Translations under genes and position numbers: made by a program
In this document: positions 19,201-26,195 of the stretch, in pieces
Layout: the number at the start of each line of letters is the position of its first letter
Numbering within the stretch: position 1 is the first letter of the stretch
NCBI GenBank assembly: GCA_030849075.1
Contig: JASAOO010003298.1
Coordinates: 1 to 38,035 of the forward strand
Direction of reading: 5' to 3'
Origin: Zelonia costaricensis
Taxonomy: Eukaryota; Euglenozoa; Kinetoplastea; Trypanosomatida; Trypanosomatidae
DNA length: 38,035 nucleotides
Notes under the pieces: generated by a model
Seen by the model: only the letters and a program-made list of their open reading frames with translations
What the model was told of the DNA's origin: nothing
Database searches by the model: none

Positions 19201-20318
19201 AGGGCAGGATTGCGCTCGGCGTCAACGGCTGCGTGTGTTTGTACAAGTGGAACGCAGAGGACCAGACCTTCGTCGCAGAGGAGCGGTGCCGCGTCGGGCT
19301 CACCGTCACAAAGCTCATCCCGCTCCAACACACCAGTCTGGCTGCCTCGGTGCTCGTTGCGCTTGACGTGCGTTATAGCGCTTTCTTCGTCGAGGTGGAC
19401 ACGCTGCAGGGGAGCGTGCGGGTGCTTTGCCGCGACGCCAACCTCCGCGGAATCACGGATGGCCACATCGGCAGCGACGCCGAGAACCTGTGCCTCTTCG
19501 ACGACGACCTCAACTTTGCGGCTCTCGGGGTTGTTCCGCTGGCGGCCGAGGCGGCTGAGGGCGACAGCGCGGCACCGGCCGCCGCCGCAGCGCCATCGCA
19601 GCATCGGTTTGAGGTGCGCGCGCAGTGCCACCTCGGTCAGCTGGTCACGTGTGCGGGTCCGGGCAGCTTTGCCGCGACATCGCTCATGGGCTCGGCCCCA
19701 CCTCACCTGCGACCACAGCAGCGACTGCTGCTGCCTGGGATCGCCGGTCCGCAGCTGGTCTTTGCCACAGCGCACGGCGGCTTCGGTGTGCTGACGCCGG
19801 TGCGCAGTGCGACATACCTTCTTCTGCGTTCGACAGAGGCGGCGCTGGAGCGGACGACGCAGCCCGTTGCCGGGCTGTCGCACGCTGCCTTTCGGGAGGT
19901 GCTGCGTGCAGGGCAGGAGCGCGGGGTGAGCTACGTTGCGTCCAGCACTGGCGGCTCCTTCGCTCGCGACCGCCTCAGGCGGGATGCCGCTTTCAACGTG
20001 GTGGATGGCGACATGGTGGAGCGCTTTGTGCAGCTGCCGACGCACACGAAGCGTCACGTGTGCCGGCTCGCCAGTGAGCTTTTCCTTCACGCCGCGGCGC
20101 AGTGCCTTGACGATCAGGGCCGCTTTGCCGAGCGCCCGTCCAGCGAGGAGCAGTGCTTGTTGTGCCCGCGCGGAGAGGCTGTGCGGCCAGTCGCGCAGTA
20201 CGCAGCAGACACTGTTGCACACGCCAACGCCTTTCTGCAGGCCAATGGCTTGCCTACCGTGCCGTTCGCCGTCGACGCGCTCGAGCAACAGGTGGTCAAT
20301 TTGCAGCGAGTCCACTAG
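16260..20318 (+). CDS. DDB1: DDB1-like protein (CPSF_A / MMS1 family)
   Basis: This is a 1352-residue member of the beta-propeller family of DDB1, SF3b130 and CPSF160. The start (MYVVSTSRSPAAALGAAVGDF) matches the N-terminal strand of DDB1 (Y-V-V-T-A...). The order of later landmarks also fits DDB1 best: a Y-x-V-x-D-I-x-F segment with Y-A-D-P-Y-G-K, the N-V-D-P-x-x-S-R-I-L segment near 322, the H-C-G-P-V-L-D-M segment near 460, and the C-terminal V-V-D-G-D-M-V-E-R-F motif near 1247-1257. In other eukaryotes DDB1 is the adaptor of CUL4 ubiquitin ligases and takes part in UV-damage repair. This copy is longer than the usual 1140 residues because of Ala/Gly/Asp-rich insertions. The frame is open a few codons upstream, but without an ATG; 16260 is the first in-frame ATG and matches the family start. 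SF3b130 or CPSF160 are less likely alternatives. It ends in TAG. Confidence 0.82.
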   Translation: MYVVSTSRSPAAALGAAVGDFCGTGSLHVALNRGTLLSLYACRPGSTGVDHVQDLHLHCTVKYVCAVPIADPASPQRLVRHLLFMCTAKQEVVLLALEKLSEPRDGAAPLQVTTLFQSEPSDCLYQYSPGEVELCCCSAPAGSSGAPSTTAPPLVAFALTRGELIIFDAFAALARDAVKRRQGSQLARLFSPELVAGVARRAKADIFSHCYMDCTEYDVRDITFGGATPWLRGQAQRIEPAGHRGDSVAGSPPLYLLYADPYGKVHVSEYELAVPFAADAEATSEGRSTTGSSLRLPTRPPVSAAEVSVPDRRVRRCGLLQSNVDPTASRILASRHGLFVVGNHLVTLIQQVRPRKCVFSREIPSRQATPDVSCVAVSTDAAELVIGFVDGVLARVAVLASTVSGGDPELEFRFLSRRVPTVPTEAVALQHDLYLLCSRFDSTLTVRLDEAVCEQVLSHCGPVLDMTTNQSGPRCCVVAATGLQRGGGVSVLRSAVMLREQASFALRGHPQRVLCAGWLLCVSTAAASNRFFCLSTRTLTLEELPARAMPALVAQHALVEMGPDAALDQLVLVTVRGAAWLRQLGARCEVVAQLPRPADAPDILFAAVRHGLAALCDGAVVSVHRGQDLVHSVPSPSGVAVAALALPTSTLMAVGHWDGAVVLHALGRGHTEVVGRLLLDSVPRSIACVGPQPGLLSSAEADEAASPLLYIGTLDGFLVETSAGLLRRGEVRRSVFVAPHPLELQELGGPHAGLLCLGDVPLIALCGAGGGVQLTGLHLMGVSAAATVDAEQQCYAFYSRQDGHLHIGALERLEKTSRTFLSLGETVTRLHETPAWGGYAVSLRKTDSDEVLFLPSAVVQSPWAVDVAAWRADAVPLLENERCVFLQTVHLDGSSSAAGEDAASERRDAPATGAGSAGEDEGAPLLLVGSSFTFPDEQRARSGRITWFALRETRQRRRLHPVASKDIGGALQCCAAVPHYKGRIALGVNGCVCLYKWNAEDQTFVAEERCRVGLTVTKLIPLQHTSLAASVLVALDVRYSAFFVEVDTLQGSVRVLCRDANLRGITDGHIGSDAENLCLFDDDLNFAALGVVPLAAEAAEGDSAAPAAAAAPSQHRFEVRAQCHLGQLVTCAGPGSFAATSLMGSAPPHLRPQQRLLLPGIAGPQLVFATAHGGFGVLTPVRSATYLLLRSTEAALERTTQPVAGLSHAAFREVLRAGQERGVSYVASSTGGSFARDRLRRDAAFNVVDGDMVERFVQLPTHTKRHVCRLASELFLHAAAQCLDDQGRFAERPSSEEQCLLCPRGEAVRPVAQYAADTVAHANAFLQANGLPTVPFAVDALEQQVVNLQRVH

Positions 20319-20914
20319 GGCGACCGCGCACGACGTCTGCGTCGGGCGTCGGGCTTCGGGACCGCCGTGTCCTTTTTTCTTGTTTTCCCCCAGCGAGCGG
20401 CACGTGCCGCGCCGCACATCACGAGTAACGTGCGCGTTAACGAGCCAACAACGAGGTGGATGCGCAGATGATGTCGTAGTTGCTGGAGCCGGCGTCTCCC
20501 TCTTACCAGCGCGTTCATTGTCGAGACGCGTCAACGAACAAAGCAAAACAACAAGGCGGCATGCCGATGCAACCGCAGCGCTCTCGGCTGCACTTGCTCC
20601 ACTCCCCGCTCGGAGCTTCCACGCGGCGCTTTCTTCGCCGCCACTTCGGCGTGTTGCGAAGTCGCTGCGTTGTGCCGCCGCCTCGATGTTATTCATCGGG
20701 TGCAAACCTTGCGTTGCCGTCTCCGGCCAATGCGCATTTCCCCCGGCCACTCTCCCTCCCTCCTCATCACTTCCGCCTTCTGTGCACATCCACTTCATTG
20801 AACGTTTAACGTCCTTCGCTCACCAACGATCACCACGCTGCACACGGTGTGTGCGGCACGTCTCCTCTACGTCGGGCTGCCGCGGCTGAACAGCCTCTTT
20901 TCTAGCAACGAGTC
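20319..20914 (+). other. Spacer between DDB1-like and P2 genes
   Basis: No gene is seen. The C/T-rich sequence at about 20740-20780 and the CTCTTTTCTAG at 20895-20905 belong to the P2 gene's 5' side. Confidence 0.6.
20893..20905 (+). promoter_or_regulatory. Putative spliced-leader acceptor, P2 copy 1
   Basis: A C/T run ends in TCTAG with the AG at 20904-20905, nine bases before the ATG at 20915. A short 5' UTR is usual for ribosomal-protein genes. Confidence 0.6.
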
Positions 20915-21238
20915 ATGCAGTACCTCGCCGCGTACGCCCTCGTGGCGCTGTCGGGCAAGACGCCGTCCAAGGCGGACGTGCAGGCTGTCCTCAAGGCTGC
21001 CGGCGTTGCCGTCGATGCCTCCCGCGTCGACGCCGTCTTCAGCGAGCTGGAGGGCAAGAACTTCGACGAGGTGGTGGCGGAGGGCCGCACGAAGCTGGTG
21101 GGCTCCGGCTCTGCCGCCCCCGCCGCTGGCGGTGCTGCGCCAGCCGCCGGTGCCGCCGCTGCCGCCCCTGCGGAGGCGAAGAAGGAGGAGCCCGAGGAGG
21201 AGGCCGACGACGACATGGGCTTCGGTCTCTTCGACTAA
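20915..21238 (+). CDS. RPLP2: 60S acidic ribosomal stalk protein P2, copy 1
   Basis: This 107-residue stalk protein recruits and activates translation factors on the large ribosomal subunit as a P1/P2 heterodimer. The N-terminal helical dimerisation domain ([30 protein letters not shown], to about residue 65) is typical of P2. It is followed by an Ala/Gly/Pro hinge (about 66-88), an acidic stretch and the conserved tail ending MGFGLFD. The residue before the [10 protein letters not shown] tail is Ala where many eukaryotic P proteins have a phosphorylated Ser. The protein is identical to that of the copy at 21865. Acidic P proteins are known strong B-cell antigens in leishmaniasis. It ends in TAA. 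Confidence 0.97.
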   Translation: MQYLAAYALVALSGKTPSKADVQAVLKAAGVAVDASRVDAVFSELEGKNFDEVVAEGRTKLVGSGSAAPAAGGAAPAAGAAAAAPAEAKKEEPEEEADDDMGFGLFD

Positions 21239-21864
21239 GCTGCGACGCACTTCTGTCTTCTCCACGCTGAGCCGTGCACCTCCTTGTCTTGATGCGTCTG
21301 GTGTTTCTCGTTTCACTCAACATCTCGGCGATTTGGTTTTGCTTTGTCATTTCCACCCACTGAACCTGCACACGCAAAAGAAGAGAAAGAGCAACTCTGA
21401 AGGAAGGAAGGGCAGTGCTGTCTGACCACTGGTGTGGTGGCCTCCTGCTCGTCTTCTTTGCACACCGGCGATGGCTCTATCCTACCCGTCGTTGCCTTTC
21501 TGGGACGGGGGCGGGGCAGCACAGGCGAGCCGCGTCCCCCAGAGCGACACTCCGCGCCGGGGCACCCCATGGTCAGGTGCTCGCTCGCAACGCGCCGAGG
21601 AACTCGCCAGCGGACACCCGCTCCGTCTCTCCACTCACCTCCCGATGAGTGCCGTTTCGCTGTCGGATGCCGAGCAGGTACGAGCAGCAGCGGCACGTGC
21701 GCGCGAACGTGCGCAGGAAACGGCGTTGCTGCGCATGGAGTCACGTGCGCAATGCAGCTCCCCTTCTCACTCTTGCTCTCCCACCCTTTCTTCTTCACTC
21801 TTTCGCCCTTCATCTGAAACCTTCCCTACGCCGAACCGGACTCGGGCAACAGGAGTAGTCAACT
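21239..21864 (+). other. Spacer between the two P2 copies
   Basis: This 626-base spacer is unlike the flanks of either P2 copy; sequence similarity between the copies stops at the coding ends. No gene is seen. The C/T-rich stretch at about 21760-21815 probably serves the second copy. Confidence 0.6.
21762..21852 (+). promoter_or_regulatory. Putative spliced-leader acceptor region, P2 copy 2
   Basis: A pyrimidine-rich run (about 21762-21815) is followed by CAACAG with the AG at 21851-21852, 12 bases before the ATG at 21865. The tract is less compact than for copy 1. Confidence 0.4.
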
Positions 21865-22188
21865 ATGCAGTACCTTGCTGCGTACGCCCTCGTGGCGCTG
21901 TCGGGCAAGACGCCGTCCAAGGCGGACGTGCAGGCTGTCCTCAAGGCTGCCGGCGTTGCCGTCGATGCCTCCCGCGTCGACGCCGTCTTCAGCGAGCTGG
22001 AGGGCAAGAACTTCGACGAGGTGGTGGCGGAGGGCCGCACGAAGCTGGTGGGCTCCGGCTCTGCCGCCCCCGCCGCTGGCGGTGCTGCGCCAGCCGCCGG
22101 TGCCGCCGCTGCCGCCCCTGCGGAGGCGAAGAAGGAGGAGCCCGAGGAGGAGGCCGACGACGACATGGGCTTCGGTCTCTTCGACTAA
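21865..22188 (+). CDS. RPLP2: 60S acidic ribosomal stalk protein P2, copy 2
   Basis: This 107-residue protein is identical in sequence to copy 1. The coding regions differ by only two bases, both silent and adjacent, in codons 4 and 5 (CTC/GCC against CTT/GCT). The 5' and 3' flanks are unrelated right up to the start and stop codons. Function and domain layout are as for copy 1. Tandem copies raise output in a genome without individual gene promoters, and the differing UTRs allow separate post-transcriptional control. It ends in TAA. Confidence 0.97.
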   Translation: MQYLAAYALVALSGKTPSKADVQAVLKAAGVAVDASRVDAVFSELEGKNFDEVVAEGRTKLVGSGSAAPAAGGAAPAAGAAAAAPAEAKKEEPEEEADDDMGFGLFD

Positions 22189-22600
22189 GTTGGATGACAG
22201 TTCCATTTACACTTTTCTTTTGCTGTTCTCTACTTTTGCTTTCTGCGAATGTCGCGACGCCAAAGCTCTCCTTGAGAAGAAATCAAAACAGGGATGGGAA
22301 CCTGCACTCTGGCGCGGCTTGAGATAATACAGCCGACGCTGGTATTGCACGGCTTGCGCTGAGCTGTCTTCTCTTGAGGAGCCCCATTTGCTTTTGCTTT
22401 GTATGCGTGCTGTCGTCAGCCCCCCCCCCCTCCAATAGCTACTGCCTCGCGCTGTCTGTCTCACCTGACTTCGAGTCTCTCCATTGAGCACCGTTTCCGT
22501 CATTGCCGACACCCCATCGACCCCAGTGGCGTTGACCTGCTAGTCAGGTCATCACCTTTCACCTACACAAGAGAAAACGGCAACACGAACGGTGTTGACC
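22189..22600 (+). other. Spacer after P2 copy 2
   Basis: No gene is seen. Candidate acceptor AGs for the next gene are at 22437-22438 (after a C run at about 22420-22430) and at 22570-22571 (after CTTTCACCTACACAAG). Confidence 0.55.
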
Positions 22601-23269
22601 ATGGCCCTCCAAGAAAACAGGGACTCCTACGAGGCGAAGGCGCTGTCCTTGTCTGACTTTGTGGTTCAGTGCGCCGACTGCCACCAACTGTGCCTTGAAA
22701 AGACGGCTCGTGTCGTTGAGAACCGCAGCCGCGCGCCCCGTGGGTGGGATTCCATATTTAACTCCGTAGCGGAGGAGCGCCGGTCGGAAGACCTCGATCA
22801 GTGCGAGTCCCGCTGCCGCTACCTGCACACCGCGTGTCCATCGCGCGACAAAGCACTCCAATACGAGCAGGCGCTCGCCGCAGCGGCGCCGCAGTCCAGG
22901 CGGAGGGCGCTACCGGATGCGTCGCTGCTGCAGGAGGCCTCGCGGTGCGAGCACGCTGTCGAGACGTTCTCCAACGCCCTCTTTGCCCTCGCGCACAAGC
23001 CAAGCAAGGTGTCCTTCGCCACCAAGGACCCAAAGACGGGGACTGCCAAGTACGACGAGGCGCACGACGGCGCGCCGACGGAGGCGCATCGGAAGGTGCT
23101 AGAGGGAGCCAAGAATATTGACGGCGAAATTCTGCGGCGGTGGAGCAAGGCGCGGAACGACCGACTCAACATGGAGCAGCAGGGCATCGTCAGGGCACCC
23201 GGTGCGAGCGCGTCTGCTGACAGCGGCTCCTCCGGCCCGCCTTCGAGCGGCACGACGCCCACGTGGTAG
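22601..23269 (+). CDS. Conserved-looking Cys-containing protein, unknown function
   Basis: This is a 222-residue protein not recognised as a named family. It has no signal peptide and no membrane segment. The N-terminal third carries a regular set of cysteines: C24, C27 and C31 (QCADCHQLC), then C68, C72 and C79 (QCESRCRYLHTAC), in predicted helices. Two Cx3C pairs are therefore present, which recalls, but does not match in spacing, the twin-Cx3C or Cx9C hairpins oxidised in the mitochondrial intermembrane space; metal binding is another possibility. The middle (about 85-190) is helical and charged, and the last 25 residues are a disordered Ser/Gly/Pro/Thr tail. The frame is open three codons upstream without an ATG, so 22601 is the start. 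It ends in TAG. Confidence 0.8.
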   Translation: MALQENRDSYEAKALSLSDFVVQCADCHQLCLEKTARVVENRSRAPRGWDSIFNSVAEERRSEDLDQCESRCRYLHTACPSRDKALQYEQALAAAAPQSRRRALPDASLLQEASRCEHAVETFSNALFALAHKPSKVSFATKDPKTGTAKYDEAHDGAPTEAHRKVLEGAKNIDGEILRRWSKARNDRLNMEQQGIVRAPGASASADSGSSGPPSSGTTPTW

Positions 23270-24152
23270 CGCCGTTGTTGTTGCCGTGTACAAGCGTAGC
23301 GATAGCACCGCTTTACTGGCCTCCTCACAGAGAAGTCGTGTCCTTTTCCAAGCAGGCAGCTCTTCAAGAAGAGACGGAGGGTTTGGACCGCGCAGCGCTC
23401 GTCAACGCTATTTCGGGCTTGTGTTCACGCTGTGCACGACTCATCATCTTTTTTTTTTTTTTTCGCGCCACCAGCTTTACACGTGCCCCCCCGGCAGTGC
23501 GGGTTTGCCATGGCTCAGTGGAGCTGCATGCAGTTTTTCGATGCTCGAGACACACCTACGGCGAGCAAGCACACGCACAACCAAGCAAAAAAAAAAAAGA
23601 ATAGTACGGGTCCATCCCTGTCAGACCGCGCGGACTCTTCGAAAAGAGACGACGTGCATCCTTGCGGCCCCCCTCGGCGTCGGTAGACAACAGGACGACT
23701 CAGCGGGGGCCGGCTGGCTCATCCGGCGAGCGATGCCTCTACTTCCCTCGCACCGCGTCCTCACTCTTTGGTAGCGCCTCAGCGGAGCCACACCGACGAT
23801 TTGTCGACGACGCTTCCACGTCTTCTTCGACGCCAAAGGGCGCATGAAAAGGTCGGTCCACACACATCCACACACACACACACAAACACACTCTCGCGTC
23901 GCCACAACTCCGTGTTGCCTCTGTGCTGTTCTCTCTGATTCTCGCATCACTGTCTTCCGCTGCATTATCTTCCGCTACCGCTCCCCCTTTTTTGCGCACA
24001 TCTCTGTGTGTGAAGGCAGCGCACCCATTACCACAGCTCTGGACCTACACACACCTTTCACTTTCCCAGTTCTGTTCTTCTGCTTAGTCCTTCTTTTGGC
24101 TGTGCCCGCACCGCCGTGGGAGGACCCGACGCGTCCACGCGGAACCACAGCA
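23270..24152 (+). other. Spacer before LRR gene A
   Basis: This spacer contains a T run (about 23449-23463), a 12-base A run at 23587-23598 and a (CA)n tract at about 23859-23890. No gene is supported. The open frame of the LRR gene extends back to about 23844, but the extra part is CA-repeat and pyrimidine-rich sequence. Confidence 0.6.
24057..24087 (+). promoter_or_regulatory. Putative spliced-leader acceptor, LRR gene A
   Basis: A C/T-rich run ends in CTTAG with the AG at 24086-24087, about 65 bases before the ATG at 24153. Confidence 0.55.
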
Positions 24153-26195
24153 ATGGACCACGTGTCTCGCCAGCTACAGCAGGTGCATCAGCGACTCTGC
24201 GAGCAGACGGCTTACCGGCAAGCCAACACCAGAGGCCATGCACTTCTTGCCGCACTAGCTGGGGACGCTGTGGCCCAGGTGCTGAGCTTCACAGATGCCT
24301 CGTGCAGCCTCGCCGTCGCTGCAGTGTCCAAGAAGGCGCGTGCGTACGCCGCTGTGGCGCGCCGAGAAGCCACCGCGGTGGCGCACCTGCCCATCGACAC
24401 TTGCGGGGAGACGCTACGGTATGTGCTCGGTACCGAGCAGCTCGAGCACGACGCTGCGTTGACGCTGAGGTTGGCGACGTGGTGGCTCGTGCAGAGCGGG
24501 CTGACCGTCGCGGCGCAGGGCTCGGCTGCCCTTGAAGCGATGCTGAGCGCGCCGCCCGCGATGCAAGCAAGACTGAGCGCAGTGGTACTGGGCGAAGACG
24601 ATGCCGCACCGGTGATGGCTCCCACAGTCCTGCGCCAGTTGGAAGAGCTCCACATGCATGACGTGCACGGCATCCTCGGCGGTGTGGCACTGTCCGACCT
24701 GGCAAACCTACACGTGCTCTCCGTGCAAGGCTGCAGCGCTGCCACGCTGCGGCTCATTGAGCGGCTGCCCGCACTGACGTCGCTCTCTGTCGCTGGAGCA
24801 GAGTGCACTCAGCTCAGCGCGGCGGATCTTGACTCAGCTGCGCGACTGCAGAGCCTCACGGTGGACTCCTGGACAATCGAGCGGCTGACTGGGCTGGAAC
24901 AGTGCGCCTCTCTTGTGTCCCTCGACGTCGCTGAGTGCGACAAACTACACAGTCTGGCTTCACTTAGCGGCGCTCCCCTGCTGCGCCGAGTCAACGCACA
25001 AAGCAGCGGTGTGTGCGACATCGAGGGCCTCCACTTTTGCCCCCGTCTCGAGTCGGTCGACCTCAGCTATTGCAAGGAGCTGAAGAGTCTGGCATCCCTC
25101 GCGTGCGCTCCGAAGCTGCGCATCATCAAGGCGGCTGAGAGCGGCATAACATCGGTGGGCGGCCTCGCTGCGTGTCCGATGCTGGCTCTACTCGACGTCT
25201 CTTTCTGTAAGAGCCTGCACACCCTGGCGCCGCTCGCTGGAGCGCCAGCGCTGTACGAGGTGAAGGCAGCCGGGAGCGGGGTGAGCAGCATCGACGGCCT
25301 TCACACCTGCCCCGTACTGGACAGCGTCGACTTGAGCTACTGCCCGGACCTGAGATGCCTCACACCACTCGCGGGTGCGCCGATGCTGCGGACGGTGAAG
25401 GTCGAGTGCTCCGGCGTGTGCGACATTGTCGGGCTCAACACGTGCCCCATGCTGCAGCTCGCGGACTTCACCCTGTGCAAGGAGCTCCTCAGTCTAGCCC
25501 CACTAGCCGGATCCCCAAGCCTGCAGAGCATCAAGGCAGCCGCGAGCAGCGTAAGTGTCCTCGACGGTCTCAACACGTGCCCGCTTCTCAGCACACTCAG
25601 CCTGTGCAGCTGTGAGCAGCTGACTAGCCTCGCACCGCTGGCGGGCGCACCGTCGCTACGCTCGATCGACGCAAACGGCAGCGCCGTGTGCAATCTTGCC
25701 GGTCTCAACGCGTGTGCGGCTCTCGACACCGTCGATTTTGCGTCGTGCCCAGCGCTGAGGAGTTTGGCGCCGCTGGCGGGTGCGCCGGCACTGCGCCTTC
25801 TCGACGCGGGCATTTCAGGGGTGGCCGACATTAGCGGCCTCGGCGCCTGCCCGATGCTGGAGCGCGTCACCCTCATCTACTGCTACGACCTGGCAAGCAT
25901 GGCCCCCCTTGCCGGTGCGCCGGCGCTGCGGGAAGTGAGGGCAGAGGGATGTGCGGTGAGCAACATCGACGGTCTGCACAGGTGTCCCGCGCTTCGGTCT
26001 GTCAACTTCCACAGCTGCTGGGATCTGCAGAGTCTGGCGCCACTGGCTGGGGCACCAAACCTGAAATTTGTTTTTCTCGGACCAGATGAGTCTCCCGACT
26101 TGGCTGGCGTTTCGCCCGAGCTGGTGCGCGTGCTCGAGCACTCCTGGCAGGCCCAAGAGGTGGAGGGTGCGTGGGGAGAAGAGCCTTGTCCTTGA
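24153..26195 (+). CDS. F-box-like leucine-rich-repeat protein, copy A
   Basis: This is a 680-residue soluble protein. Residues 31-70 (LLAALAGDAVAQVLSFTDAS, then VAAVSKKARAYAAVA) resemble a divergent F-box, the domain that binds SKP1 in SCF ubiquitin ligases. A helical region (about 70-160) and irregular LRRs (160-265) follow. From residue 266 there are eight full 45-residue units and part of a ninth, each made of two LRRs, of the form SLAPLAGAPxLxxIxAxxSGVxxIDGLxxCPxLxxVDLxxC. The units are clearly related but well diverged. The C-terminus (about 645-680) is acidic and without repeats. If the F-box reading is right, it would be a substrate receptor with the LRRs as the binding surface; plain LRR scaffold is the alternative. 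It is a paralogue of the gene at 33450. The ATG at 24153 aligns with that copy's M at 33450. It ends in TGA. Confidence 0.85.
   Translation: MDHVSRQLQQVHQRLCEQTAYRQANTRGHALLAALAGDAVAQVLSFTDASCSLAVAAVSKKARAYAAVARREATAVAHLPIDTCGETLRYVLGTEQLEHDAALTLRLATWWLVQSGLTVAAQGSAALEAMLSAPPAMQARLSAVVLGEDDAAPVMAPTVLRQLEELHMHDVHGILGGVALSDLANLHVLSVQGCSAATLRLIERLPALTSLSVAGAECTQLSAADLDSAARLQSLTVDSWTIERLTGLEQCASLVSLDVAECDKLHSLASLSGAPLLRRVNAQSSGVCDIEGLHFCPRLESVDLSYCKELKSLASLACAPKLRIIKAAESGITSVGGLAACPMLALLDVSFCKSLHTLAPLAGAPALYEVKAAGSGVSSIDGLHTCPVLDSVDLSYCPDLRCLTPLAGAPMLRTVKVECSGVCDIVGLNTCPMLQLADFTLCKELLSLAPLAGSPSLQSIKAAASSVSVLDGLNTCPLLSTLSLCSCEQLTSLAPLAGAPSLRSIDANGSAVCNLAGLNACAALDTVDFASCPALRSLAPLAGAPALRLLDAGISGVADISGLGACPMLERVTLIYCYDLASMAPLAGAPALREVRAEGCAVSNIDGLHRCPALRSVNFHSCWDLQSLAPLAGAPNLKFVFLGPDESPDLAGVSPELVRVLEHSWQAQEVEGAWGEEPCP
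24948..26027 (+). repeat. Diverged 135-bp tandem repeat (8 units) in LRR gene A
   Basis: Eight in-frame 135-base units run back to back, starting at the codon of the H in HSLASLSGAP. A partial ninth starts at 26028. Units share the SLAPLAGAP core but differ at many positions. Confidence 0.85.

Noticed and set aside
18825..20798. 657-codon minus-strand frame
   Set aside because: It lies antisense to the DDB1-like coding region, with Arg/Ala/His-rich translation and no family resemblance. It is a shadow of codon bias.
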